A stretch of 64,000 bases of DNA, from the NCBI GenBank assembly GCA_027625915.1, contig JANTQA010000033.1, forward strand, positions 558,001-622,000, written 5' to 3'. Positions 22,696 to 33,725 of this stretch are shown one piece after another. This stretch comes from Anaeramoeba flamelloides (Eukaryota; Metamonada; Anaeramoebidae). Positions within the stretch are counted from its first letter, which is position 1. Every line of letters begins with the position of its first letter. Both the position numbers and the translations under genes were made by a program. Under the pieces are notes generated by a model. It had not been told where the DNA came from and ran no database searches. It worked only from the letters and a program-made list of their open reading frames with translations.

Positions 22696-24777
22696 ATATT
22701 AAGAACTATTATTAAAGGAATTAAAAATTTACCTAGATGAGAGCCTGTAATCAAAATTCAAAAAATAATTATTTGGTTTCTTCTCCAAAATGCTATAAAG
22801 TTTGTTAAATCATATCTTGTTTGTAAAGTAGAAAAGAAAATGATAATATATATATATATATATAATAAATTGCAAGGTTCCCTTTTATTAACTAGTTAAA
22901 GTATCGAATCCAATTGCAATTATTTTGAATGATGTTTTTAAAAATTAAATTTGAAAAAAATAAATGTTTGAAACTCCAAATTAACATAAATCGAAGTGAT
23001 TATTTGTATGTTTTTTTAAAATTAATGCAATTACAAGTAAAAAATCATATTCTCAACAATTTTAATTTCCTACAGAAATTGAGAAATTTGTATGAGAAGT
23101 TTCAAGGAAAGCGGCCCAAAAAATTTTTTAACATTTTTTTTTTTTTGATATTTATTGTTTGTCCATCGATTTCTTTTATGATCATGGGCTCTAATACATA
23201 GTTTATTATTTCTCGTATTTCTAAACAATCTTGATTCTATTGGTTCTTAATAATAAAGTAAATTTATCATTTTTGACTTATCCCCTTTGAGTGTTATGGG
23301 GTTTATTTTTTTCACAGAATATATAAAATTCAACAAAAGATCAAGAAAATAAATATAATTAAAAACTTTCTATTTCTTGAATATTTATTTGTGTATTCTG
23401 CCAAAAAGCATTTTACAACAAAAAATATCATTAATGTAATCAATTAAACATGGAATTGGTAAAATTAAAGTTCTGTTCAAAAGAATATTTTAATCTTGAA
23501 AAATTCAAAAAATAATCCCTTATTCTAAGTTAAAAATGACCATTTCGTGATAAGTTGGCTAATTGTAAGAGGGTCATATTCTCATAAAAATGCTCATCAA
23601 TAACAAGCCCCATATTCTCATAGACATATATCTACATAAACAAATATTATCTCATTTTATAAAGTTTTTTTTTTAACTTTTAATTTTTTTTTAAATTAAA
23701 AGGGCTGATTGGAAATAACAAATATGAAAGATCTCAATAAACATTGTTGTTATTGTTGGAATTTCCAACCAAAGGATTTTTGAAATCAAACTGAAGAGTT
23801 ATATCTTCAATTTCCTGAAGAATTGACTAATTCAACAAAAAAAATTTTCAAAAAAGACAATTTGCTATATTGATAAGGGTATTATATGACAAAAAAATAA
23901 ATTTTTTGTTTCAAGGTTATATGAATTTTTACATACTTAAACCAACCTTTTTGTAAAAATTTCGTAATAGAACACTCCTTTTTAATTTTTTTTGTTTTCT
24001 ATTTTATCTTTATCTCAATAATACTAAAACTTGAAAAAGAAAAAATGAAAATTTCGATTTTTATAATGATAAAATTGTTCTTATCTTTCTCAAGTTATTC
24101 TTGACTTTTTTCAATTTTTTGATTTAAATACAATAGCACAAGATAAAACATGGACTAAGTGATTATTGTACGAGAATGTGATCAGTTGTAAATCAAAAGC
24201 TTCTCGCGAAAATGTTCAATTGGAAAATTAAAATCATAATTAACAGAATGTTAAAAATGATTCTGTTTGAAAATTGGTTATTGGTTGTTTTTAACATCAT
24301 CGCAAAAATGAAATTATTGAATTCCTAGTGAATATCCTGAAGATATCGTGATGAAAAAAACATACGGATTGTAAAAGTTATTTCATTCTGATTAAATACG
24401 TAAATTGTTGAACATTGGTGATTAATATTGTGACAATTCGTGTGGTTTACAGGTACAACAATGAGTTTTTTTGTGTAAAATTGTTTCAAATAATAAAGGA
24501 AGGCGATCTTAAATTAATTTTTTTTCTTTTGTTCTGAAAAAAAGGATGCTAAAAAAAAGAAAAAAAAAAAAGAAAACAAAACAATTAGAGAAAGTTTTTA
24601 TTGATTACAATCGACAAAGAATTAGAACGAAAAGTTTGTAGTCCTTTCTTAAGCTATCAAGCATAACATCAACGGTTTTTTTGTTTTAAACCAAAACACT
24701 AAAGTTTTCTTTTTGATCGGGAGAAATCTAACGTGAGAATAAAAGAACTGTTGCAATTCCTTTTAGTGTTTGATCTT

Positions 24778-24996
24778 TCAATTTTTCTTGAATTTAGCTT
24801 TCAAATTCAAATTTTCAAACCAATTCTTTACAAATTCAAAATTCTTCACACCAAAATTTTGTGTAATTTCTAACCATTCAGCAAATAAACCTTTTATATC
24901 ATTTGAAGCTAAGAAATGATTATAAAATTCATTGGTGCAGCCAACATGAAAACCTTCTGGTGGTGGTGTGAATACAACCTTTTTGCTAGTGCTCAT
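24778..24996 (-). CDS. Small unrecognised protein, 72 residues
   Basis: An ATG-to-TGA frame with non-repetitive, protein-like composition, unlike the homopolymer-driven chance frames around it. It has a basic start (MSTSKKVVF), a Pro-rich turn (TPPPEGF), a central amphipathic, helix-prone region with Trp and Phe, and a basic tail. There is no signal peptide or membrane segment. I do not recognise the family. It could be a complete small protein or one exon of a larger gene, although I see no convincing neighbouring exon. The composition contrast is the main reason to list it. Confidence 0.5.
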   Translation of the reverse strand: MSTSKKVVFTPPPEGFHVGCTNEFYNHFLASNDIKGLFAEWLEITQNFGVKNFEFVKNWFENLNLKAKFKKN

Positions 24997-25470
24997 TTTG
25001 AGAGAATATAAATAGTATTTTTTTTATAAAGTTGTAAAAAGTTAATAAAAATGAAAAATATTTTAAACTTGCCAAACTTCACTTGTTAATGTTGAAGACA
25101 ATTTGATTTTAAGGGTAATTATAAAAGAGTTCTCAACAAGAGTAGAACTTTTTTTAAAGCTTTCTCAAAACATTTTTTATTTAAGAATTGTTATATCTGA
25201 AAATAAATACTGTAGTCAAAATAAAGCGTACAAAAAAATTTAATGTATGTTTCAAAAATAAAAAGCGTGTTTTTTTGTTATAGAAGACCTATACTTTAAC
25301 CAATCTAAGAAACCAATAATAAACCCGAAAAAAATATGATATTGGTTTCTTAAAGCACCTCTATAATTATATTAGGTGGTGTGGACATACCGTTTTTCAT
25401 TTTTTTTTCATTTACTCAAAAAAAAAATTTTTTTTTTTTTATTTTTGCTTTTTATTTTTTAAAAAAAACA

Positions 25471-25575
25471 CTAAAACCAAAACCAAACAACAAAACCAAA
25501 ACCAAAACCAAAAACCAAAACCAAAACCAAAACCAAAACCAAGAACAAAACCAAGAACAAAAACAAAACAAAAAC
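25471..25575. repeat. AAAACC-type tandem array inside the transposon end
   Basis: About a dozen AAAACC units with a few variants (AAGAAC, AAAAAC), lying just inside the left terminal repeat of the TTAA transposon and downstream of its transposase. It might be a subterminal repeat or simple microsatellite growth; the right end has no matching array. Confidence 0.85.
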
Positions 25576-25680
25576 AAAAACAGTGGATCAATAATTAAAA
25601 TAAAAAAATTCTCCTTTTTATGATCAAAGCACACAGCAATTCCTATTACCAAATCACCCAACCAAAGCAACTGACCTAAA

Positions 25681-27499
25681 TTAAAAATTTTCTTTCTTAT
25701 CTCCATTCTCATTCCAATTCTCATTATGATCCTGCCTGTCTATCATCAAAGGATCTTTTTTATTTTTGTTAAAATAGGGATGATATTGTTCGAAAGAGTT
25801 GAGTACCTGTGACTGTATTTGTTTTGAGAGCTGCTTGTTTATCATAAATTGCTTGGAGTTTTGACAAGAAATTAATTGGTAGTTCCAGTGTAATGCTGTC
25901 ATATAAGTACGAGCTTCATAGACATCTTTTTTTGAAGTGTTTGTATTTCGGACACCAAAGATTTAAAGTGCTATTAAAAGTCTCAACAATTGAAGTTTGC
26001 CTTGTCGTTAGAAAATGATCTAAATTTTGAAAAATAATTTGTTGATAAATGTTTTGGAGAAGATTGAGGCATTTAGTATAATCTGAGTGATTTTTTAGTA
26101 AAGGTTTTTTCCTTTCTCTTCTTTCTTCTTTTCTTTTTTTGATTTTTTCTAAACAATTACTATGACATAAATCGAAACAATTTTCATGATTTCCAAAATG
26201 ATGATCAGCGAAGTTGAACCAAATTTTGAGAAATTCATCAGCATCCTTCGCTAAACAACAACAAACTTTAAAGTGTGCTTCTACCTTCGTTGAAAAAATT
26301 ACTAGATGTTTATAAGTGTAAGAATATTTTGGTCTTTTTTCTTGTTTCTCCCTTTTTTGGTTAATTGGTTTGGTTCTAGAATTCTTTCTGTTGTGCATTT
26401 TTTTTTCCAAAGAGATTTGATTTTATTTCCTTTGTGTCCAATACACAAAGAAATTTCCACAGGTAAGTTTGTTTTTTTAATATTTTTTGATTAGACTTTT
26501 ATTTTCATCAGAAATTATTTCATCGATCTCAAGTTCTTTGATCGGTGAAGTGGTCAAAATTTGAATTAAACATTGTGCTTCTTCATTTCCCATTCCCTCT
26601 TTCTTATCATTTTTTACTTAAAGTATCTATTGCTAGTACAAACTGGGTTTTTGCATCAATAAGTACTTCCGACAAATATTCTGCTGTTCCTTTTTTTCTC
26701 TGAGGCCGAGACCATCTACCATCAACATACACTTGGAGTGGCTGTTCGATTCTTTGTTGTATTCTTTTTTGATGCTCGTTCCAGATTTTTTTGATAGTTG
26801 GAATTATGTAAGATCTTTGAAGTGCATAAAATGTGTTTGTACACATTAAAGACTTCGATTCAAAGAGGTTTGAAAAAATTCGAAGATAATCAGAAAAACC
26901 AAAACCAGCAATGAAGATCAATAAAACCATTTTCAAGTTCAACTTCGAAACACAATTATTGAACATTGTGTTTGTTGGGTTATAAACAACTTTTTGATTT
27001 TTTTCTTTATTTATTATTTCGATTTGGCAACTATGATTAACATCGATGTTGTTTGTGCTAATTTTTTTATTATTCGCTATCTGAATCAATTCAAGTGGAA
27101 ATAAAACAAACTTTGTGTTTTCATCAATTTTGATTTCTTTTCTTTTGATCTTTTTTGTATTTTTTCTTTTTTGTTTTTCTTTTTAATAAATTTTGTTCAT
27201 AAATATCAAGGAGTGATTCAAGAAATTGAGTGTTTGATTGGTTAATTTTATTTCTTAAAGTTTGAAAACGATCTCTTGTTTTTTGTTTCGAACGAGATAC
27301 GTGGGTGATTACTATTAAATTTTTTTTGACTTTTTTCTGTTGCGTATCTTTTTTTTCTTTTTCTTTCCTTTTCTTTTTCACATTCGAATCTCTGCAGAAG
27401 TTCTTCTTGTTCTTCTTGCTGACAAATCTTGTCTCTTAATATCTGTGTTTCGTCAGACTCGAACACAATCTCTGCTTTCAATTTTTCTTTAGTAGACAT
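25681..27499 (-). pseudogene. Fragmented DDE transposase of the TTAA transposon
   Basis: Read on the - strand, the transposase appears as successive open pieces: 27499-27248, 27381-27124, 27089-26607, about 26607-26470, 26410-25916 and 25902-25681. The first catalytic Asp is probably in the DGRWS motif, and the last acidic residue is probably the Glu in SIVETFNSTL. The charged N-terminal region contains no clear zinc finger or THAP domain. At least three frame changes separate the pieces, so no single functional product is expected from this copy. Confidence 0.75.
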
Positions 27500-29357
27500 A
27501 AAACAAAAAATTAAAAATTTTACAATTCGAATAACTAGAAAATTAGACGTTTGATCTAAAATTGAATCATTTTAAAAAATTACTCGAAATAGACTCAATA
27601 TACCACAACTGAACATCTCACAACTTATCTCCATTTCCCCATTACAAAAAATTTAGAATAAAAACATAAAGAACATTTTTTTTGAGTAAATGACCAGTAA
27701 ATGAAAAACGGTATGTTCATACCCACCTTTTATACTTATAGAGGTGCTTTAAAGTTGTTTTATTTAAAAAGAAATTCTAAAAATGAAGGATCAAATTGCA
27801 GAATTTATCTCAAAAAATTGAGTAAATTTTTAATAAAATTTTTATCAACAAAAAAACAAAAAAATTCAAAAAAATTGAGAAAAATAGGAAAATTTTCAAC
27901 AAATTGCATGAATAATTTAAATTTTACGAAAATAACCAGAACTTTACTTTCAAAATTGATTTGAACTTGGGTATACTATTTGATAGTAGATTGGTTGTAG
28001 CCTTGGTACAAGAAGAAGAAAAAGCAGGGATTATATTTTGAAATACGGATTATAGTCTTTGTGTAGGCATTATTTTGATCACTATAGGTAAAAAAAAATT
28101 CTATAAAGGGAATAGTATTTATAAAGGAGAAGGATAACATTAAAGAATGTTGTTATCAAATCTAAATAATTTTAGTGTTTAATTGTTCATATGTTTTGAA
28201 AAATTCGATAAGTAAAGTAGTTCATATCAATGCCAATCCATTCAATTTAAAATTCTACTTTTGTTTTTGTAAAAACATAAATAATTTTATTAAAAAATAT
28301 CCCTTTCTAGACAAACAAAAAGGATAAACCATCAATATAATGAGTTCAAAATTGCAAAATATCTTTTTTCATATATTTGTCTCAAAATGAAGATTAGTTG
28401 TGAAAACTATCAATCACTTTGAAAAATAAATAAATAATCCAAGAAGTAGATTATTTTTGCAAATGATTTTCAGATATTGGAAAATATAGATAATACAACT
28501 GTTTTCATAAAAAGGAAACAAAACTAATCATTCTTTGGGTTTTTTGTGTTAGTGATTATTGAGTTAAATTTTGAAATTAAAAAATTGAAAAATTATTATC
28601 TTTTAGAAGTTTAAAATAGGAATTATTATATTAAAAAATATTATTATTGAGGAGTTTCAATTTTCATTGTTTGGAAAAGTAATTTAAAAAAAAAATTTCA
28701 CAATCAAAAAATTCGAATATTTAACTTTAATAATTTGCTAAATTTTTTTATTTGATTTATTTTAACTATATGCTACAAATATAATTTACTTCCAATTGCA
28801 AAATTACTAAATTATAAACAAATTTATTGTAAATCTAATCCATTTAGACTCATTTTTTTTGTTAAAAACAATATGTAAAAAAAAAAGATTGATTTATATA
28901 TTGATATTAATTTCTTTTTTTTATTTAAAGTGGTTTTGTATAAAATCTAAATTGTGGATTTTTTCGTTTATTATTAAATAAATAAGATTATCTTAAGAAA
29001 TTACAAATTACAGAATATATAATTGAAGATTTCAATTGGTAAAATAACTTCACAATAGTTTATAAAGATGCTTTGTTATTACTATTTTTTGATGATCTTA
29101 TGAGCCAAAATTTCAACTTTGTTTTCATTCTTCTTTTAGAAAGATCCCACTTTTCCACAAATTTTAAATTGGATAAAAATTCAATTAATTTATCTTAATT
29201 TTCTTCTCAGAAACATTACTTTTTGTTAGGTATCGTACTTAACCCGATATAGATTAGTTGGTAATAAAAAAGAATCAATTAAATAAAAAGAGACTCATAT
29301 TTACAATATCAATCTTGAAAAACTGTCTGTGATATATCATCATTTAACTTTTAAATC

Positions 29358-30063
29358 TAAACTATTTTTCAGTCAAAGGGGCCCAGTTGTAATGGTATAA
29401 TACACGTATTTAAAGGGTTTGCATAGATATTAGAAGAAAAATTTTATTTTGGAAATTTTCAAAATTGAAATCATTTTTTCACATTTCTACACATTTTTGT
29501 TTTTTTTTTTCGATTTTTTTTTTTAAAACGTCATTCATTTGCAAAAAAATTTTTATTGCAAGATCAATAGTCACTTGGTCAAAACTTGTTATTCTAATGT
29601 CATTGAAACCATGTAAAGATTGTTGAGAAATCATATTGATTTCTATTGGAATTCAATTTGATCTTTGATCTTGATATTTGTTTAATAAATGTGAAAAAAT
29701 TTCACTTCATTTTCATTTCCTTTTTCAAATAGAGACCACAAATACCAACAAACTTTGTTTGAGGGCTTGATTTCTAAAAGAAAAGTATGTAAAATGAAGT
29801 GAAAAATGTTTGATATTTATTATTCAAATACCAGTAGAAGTTCAAAACAAACATCGTTGTTTTTCTCAATAGGGCCCTAAGAATTTGAGTTTTTCAATTT
29901 TTAAGATAAGCTATTGATTTATTAATATTCTTTCAGGCATGTATCAACATTTCTTTGAGGTGTATTATTCTGTTTATTTCTTATTTGTTCTTCAAAGGTC
30001 AATTATATAAAATAATTGATATTTGAAAAAAACGTTGGGCCCCTTTGACTGAAACAGAGTTTA
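29358..30063. mobile_element. ~705-bp inverted-repeat element, GGGGCCC-end family (copy 2 of 2)
   Basis: Well-preserved ends: CAGTCAAAGGGGCCCA and its exact reverse complement TGGGCCCCTTTGACTG. The inverted match extends outward to TAAAC and GTTTA. It aligns with 17289-17998 throughout. The termini are the most GC-rich points in the surrounding DNA. No coding frame. Confidence 0.88.
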
Positions 30064-30550
30064 TATTATTATTTCACATTTATTGGGCCAAATGTTTCAA
30101 GACAACTTGGTGAATTGTTAACGTGCATTTTTATAAACTTCCTTATAAGGCCATAAGATTTCTTTCTTCGTTCAAAGAAAATATTTTTTTTAAAAAAAAT
30201 TAGAAATGTATTGAATTGTGAACTTTACAAAAATTAGAAAAAATGGATTAAATTCATATAAAATAAAATTAATATCTGAAAATAATCTTTAAATTAAGTA
30301 AATTACTCTATCATATTTTTATTTTCTTTTTCAATTTCAATAGAAGGCAAATTTTATTTAAATTAGCTATTAATTTAACTAGAATCTTTTTAAATGATTC
30401 TGGGTTTCTTAAGTAAGATATTTTTATTCTTTTTGTATTTTTTTATTCGCATCTGATTTATTTGTAATAAAATTGGAGAAGCTATGAATTTAAATAAAAA
30501 GTATGATTTATTCATAATATTTCAATTCTGATACTATTATTGCTTTTCTA

Positions 30551-30551
<1 letters not shown>

Positions 30552-30590
<39 letters not shown>
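30552..30590. repeat. (CA)n microsatellite
   Basis: About 20 uninterrupted CA units, a rare non-AT microsatellite in this window. Confidence 0.95.
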
Positions 30591-30595
<5 letters not shown>

Positions 30596-31109
30596 AACAC
30601 CACTGCCCTTTTTTTTTTTTAATAAATAACAGTTTGAATTTACTTTTACAAATTTACAACAATTTAATTCAAAGAAAAATTCCACTAAATATATACACTC
30701 TTTTTGTTTCTTCAATAATTTAAATAACATTCATAGACTTGATTTATAAAATAATTCTCGGTTTTTATACCTATGAGAAAAAATAGCGTATTTTTATCAA
30801 AAATGATGATATTTAAATATTTGTATCTCAACCATTCTGTAATAGAAAACGAAAAGGGGTGTAACTAGAATTGTGAAAAAGAGATGAATAAGTCAAAATT
30901 TAAAAAAAAAATTTAATTTTAATAATAAATTTTTTTATCTTTAGTATTCCAAATCTATGATGAAAGTGTATATGTAAGAAAAAAATAATTCTTGTTTCTT
31001 TCATAAACGGGTTTCATCATAGCATTCGGAATTGCCGTAAAAAAGCATTTATAAAATAAAAATAAAAAGAGGCAGATTAATTTAAAAATAACAAAATTAA
31101 TTAATTAAT

Positions 31110-32567
31110 TTACTTGATATGGAAGGTAAATTCCCAAACATCATTTAAATAAGTAAATTTCTTTTCATTGTTCATATGTATGCCGCCAAAAATCAAAATT
31201 TTATCATCCTTATTACTTGAATTAATTATACTGTGACCGAATCTTATCAAGGGTCCCTCTTCGTTTGCGAGTACACGGTAATATTTCATTTGATGTATAT
31301 CGAAGCAAAACATGAGCTGGTCTAGTTGTGTTTGGTTATTCTTTTCTGCGTACCCACCAGAGATTATTAAAAATATTGATCGTCCCATGCCCTTTGCGAG
31401 TATTGCTGATGAGTGTCTGCTCAGCTCTTCAAAATAATTCTTCGGGTTGATATTTTCAAATTCTAACAGCCCCAATTTCAAAACATCCAAATTGTCAGAA
31501 AACTCCTCATTTTCTTCTCCGCCAAAGATATACATGTATTCGTTTAGAGAAGCAAAGGAACATAGATTTCTTGTTAAGAGCGATCCGCGGATGGAGTATT
31601 GTTTGCATTTTTCAGTTGATAGGTCGATTACAAAGGCATTGATTTGATCGGGGTTATTGGTGGTGTTGATCGAATTACGAGATATTGAGCTTTGGTTTTG
31701 ATTTTGGTTTTGGCTTTTGTTCTTATTTTCGAGGCTGCCTCTCACCAGACTTAGGCTGTTGGTTCTGCTTTGTATTTCCTCTTCTGACTCGTTGTCATTA
31801 TTGTTTTGCGATCCTGGGCCAAAGCTGCTGATCAGAATGATTTTTTCGTTATGGAACGCTGCAGAAACAATCCGCTTTGAGATTTTGTTCCCCTCCCACG
31901 AGCACCACTGGCCCTTGCCATTGGCAAAGTCGATTTTCCACGTCTTTGTTTCGTGCTCAATCTCATCGTAGCACCCAAAATAGTAAAAGCACTTCTTCGC
32001 ATACACACCGACGCTTGAGAAGATCGTGTGTGCCTTCTGCTCGCCTACTTCCTCCATGCCCTCAATTGCAACCCTCTCCCATGTCGGCTGCTCGTCCATC
32101 GAGAGCGTGTACATGTCGTTCAGCCAGTTTTGCTCGGGATCCTGGCCGCCAAAGACATACAAATGCCTATTGTGAATAAACGTTTGCGGATAGACACGAG
32201 GAGTCGGAACCTCGCCTGTGCAGATCCTTTCTCTCCACGTACCCTTTAGCGGCTTTCCAAGCTCGAGAAATTCCCCAAACTCGTCGGTGCCTTTTAATTT
32301 CTCGTTCTTCAAAATAGCCTTCATAAATTTGTTTAACGAGCTGACACGAGATAAAATTACTTGCTCTTTGAGTTTACCAACCCTTTTCTTCTTGGGCATG
32401 GGCAATTTGGATTGATATTTTTTTTTTAAGACCTTTGACAAGGAATGAAACTGTGAAAACCTCTTCCAGACACACCATGTTTCACTTCCTCTTTTCAAAT
32501 CTATTTTGTACTCAGTATACGATTTATCAATCGTTCGGTAATGTGAAATATCGAGATCCAATTCCAT
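31110..32567 (-). CDS. PX domain plus kelch-repeat protein
   Basis: 485 residues from the ATG at 32567; the open frame continues 30 codons further upstream, but only to a TTG, so the ATG is preferred. Residues about 1-103 form a PX domain, a phosphoinositide-binding fold, with the hallmark WKRFSQFHSL and a LPMPKKK segment. Residues about 115-485 carry about six kelch-type blades, seen as LYVFGGQDPEQNWLNDMYTL, YMYIFGGEENE, FLIISGGYAEK and ILIFGGIHMNNE with a final LNDVWEF. These should close into a beta-propeller that binds a protein partner. A polar insert rich in Asn, Ser and Gln lies between blades near residue 260-300. The expected role is a scaffold on endosomal or plasma membranes; the partner is unknown. 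No intron is needed. G+C content rises strongly in the middle of the gene (about 31840-32300) and falls at both ends. Confidence 0.88.
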   Translation of the reverse strand: MELDLDISHYRTIDKSYTEYKIDLKRGSETWCVWKRFSQFHSLSKVLKKKYQSKLPMPKKKRVGKLKEQVILSRVSSLNKFMKAILKNEKLKGTDEFGEFLELGKPLKGTWRERICTGEVPTPRVYPQTFIHNRHLYVFGGQDPEQNWLNDMYTLSMDEQPTWERVAIEGMEEVGEQKAHTIFSSVGVYAKKCFYYFGCYDEIEHETKTWKIDFANGKGQWCSWEGNKISKRIVSAAFHNEKIILISSFGPGSQNNNDNESEEEIQSRTNSLSLVRGSLENKNKSQNQNQNQSSISRNSINTTNNPDQINAFVIDLSTEKCKQYSIRGSLLTRNLCSFASLNEYMYIFGGEENEEFSDNLDVLKLGLLEFENINPKNYFEELSRHSSAILAKGMGRSIFLIISGGYAEKNNQTQLDQLMFCFDIHQMKYYRVLANEEGPLIRFGHSIINSSNKDDKILIFGGIHMNNEKKFTYLNDVWEFTFHIK

Positions 32568-32704
32568 TGTGTGAAAAATCAGTGTTTTTTTGTTTTTTTT
32601 TTTGAAAGGAAATGAAAAGAACTTTTTTGAATTGGAAGGAAAAAGTGAGTTTGTCAAAGTTTATGTTTGGAAAAAAAATGAAAACTTATTTTATTTTTTG
32701 GTCT

Positions 32705-33290
32705 TTCAAGAATTTAAGGTATACAACCACTCATATTGTTAAAAAGGTTATCTTGTGTTGAGTGTGGCAACTTGGTATTTTCGTTATTTGCTGATCGATC
32801 TTGGGCTTGGTATGAGTTTTAATAGTTGATCAAAAATGGATATTTTTCGCTTTTTTAAAAGGCCAGAATTCGAGAGTGTAAGGCTATAATAGATTGGTAG
32901 ATGTAAAAGAATGTATTTAGGGTTTTTAGTTTTAAATTAAAATTTTCATTTCTCTTTTACTCAATTAATAAAACAAAAAAAAACTTAAAAGTAAAAAAAA
33001 AAAAGTTAAATCAAATTTTTTAAAAATTTCAATCAACAACATATAGACCACATTTTTTTAATAACTTAAGTCCCAGCCAATTCGCCTACCAATACATTAG
33101 TCTTTGGCTCTTCAATTCGGATTTCTGAAAAAGAAAAGCAAATTGGCAAAAATTAGTTTTTTGAACCTAATTAAAATTAATAGCAAGTCAAAGTTTGATT
33201 ATCTGAGAACCAAAATGGCAATTTACCACACTCAACACAAGATAATTTTTTTTTTCAAATTCCAGGGGTTCTAAACTTTAAGTTGAGACT
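32705..33290. mobile_element. Inverted-repeat element (copy 1 of 2; relative at 40490-41310)
   Basis: The two arms both contain TTATCTTGTGTTGAGTGTGG, once forward near 32748 and once as reverse complement near 33225. The interior shares AGATTGGTAGATGT and CTCAATTAATAAAA with 40490-41310. It is non-coding and its outer ends are approximate. Confidence 0.75.
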
Positions 33291-33528
33291 ATATTTCAAA
33301 AAAATTTGAGTTTTTTTTTTTTTCTCATGTTATTTCATAAGACTAGGTCTCGTAATAATCGGAAATGAAAGTTCTTCCAAGAAAATCTAATTAGGGGAAA
33401 AAAGAGTAACTTGGGAATTTTTTCTACTCGAATAAAAATCAATTTAATATTGGTTCAAAAAACTGATTTTCCTCAAAAAATACATAGTTTTTCATTATTC
33501 TTTTCTTGGTTGAATATACATCCTAATA

Positions 33529-33725
33529 CAGTCAGTTCCACTTTTAAGGCACAAACTTTCAACGAACTTTAAGGAACAATAAAAAACCCAAATTAAGGCA
33601 CAAAATTCAGATTCTAGTAAAAGAAATTGTAAAAAATAAAAATTACAAATAATGTACTCTAATTTGAGATTTTTTTATGCCTTAAAGTTGGTTGAAAGTT
33701 TGTACCTTAATAGTGGAACTGACTG
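33529..33725. mobile_element. Palindromic MITE, ~195-bp TA family (copy 3 of 5)
   Basis: 197 bp flanked by TA (33527-33528, 33726-33727). The ends are CAGTCAGTTCCACTTTTAAG and TTAATAGTGGAACTGACTG, close to the apparent family consensus, so this is one of the better-preserved copies. Confidence 0.9.

Larger units (their letters stand above)
20006..24777. other. Long intergenic region with two repeat elements
   Basis: No gene is supported. It holds a TTAA-flanked element at 20418-21165 and a decayed repeat at about 22150-22695, with a short AT array near 22849-22864. An open frame at 22929-23201 consists of common AT-rich codons without any family signal. The remainder is featureless AT-rich sequence. 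Confidence 0.6.
25354..27748 (-). mobile_element. Kolobok-type DNA transposon with TTAA duplications, decayed
   Basis: 2,395 bp flanked by exact TTAA (25350-25353 and 27749-27752). The terminal inverted repeats begin AGCACCTCTATAA and extend imperfectly for about 90 bases, including GACATACCGTTTTTCATTT. The - strand carries pieces of one DDE-type transposase: a charged N-terminal part, a DGRWS motif with GTAEYLSEVLIDAKTQFVLA, a block starting HLVIFSTKVEAHF, and a C-terminal VETFNSTLNLWCPKY. This order fits the RNase-H-like transposases associated with TTAA targets (Kolobok), recalled from family knowledge. The reading frame changes several times, for example after TLSKK near 26607, so the copy is inactive. 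The similarity of the two ends suggests moderate age. Confidence 0.8.
25210..28084. mobile_element. Mariner-like MITE (copy 1 of 2), interrupted by a TTAA transposon
   Basis: TA-flanked element (25208-25209 and 28085-28086) with ends CTGTAGTCAAAATAAAG on the left and, in reverse complement, TAGTGATCAAAATAATG on the right, resembling Tc1/mariner termini. After removing the 2,395-bp insert and one TTAA, about 476 bp remain. These align in inverse orientation along the whole length of 37886-38369. No transposase frame remains in the host element. Confidence 0.85.
24997..31109. other. Long intergenic region dominated by transposons
   Basis: From left to right: the mariner-like element 25210-28084 carrying a TTAA transposon (25354-27748), AT-rich unique sequence 28090-29350, the ~705-bp element 29358-30063, a possible repeat fragment at about 30150-30340, and a CA microsatellite at 30552-30590. 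No host gene is supported. Confidence 0.65.

Noticed and set aside
22929-23201. 90-codon open frame
   Set aside because: Lys/Asn/Phe/Ile-rich chance frame ending in a T-run; no family pattern.
30552-30590. CA array as a possible regulatory or Z-DNA element
   Set aside because: It is a plain dinucleotide microsatellite more than 500 bases beyond the 3' end of the PX-kelch gene, with nothing to tie it to regulation.
32568-32657. Longer N-terminus for the PX-kelch protein
   Set aside because: The extension begins at a TTG and is Lys/Phe/Ser-rich leader-like sequence; the ATG at 32567 fits the start of the PX domain.
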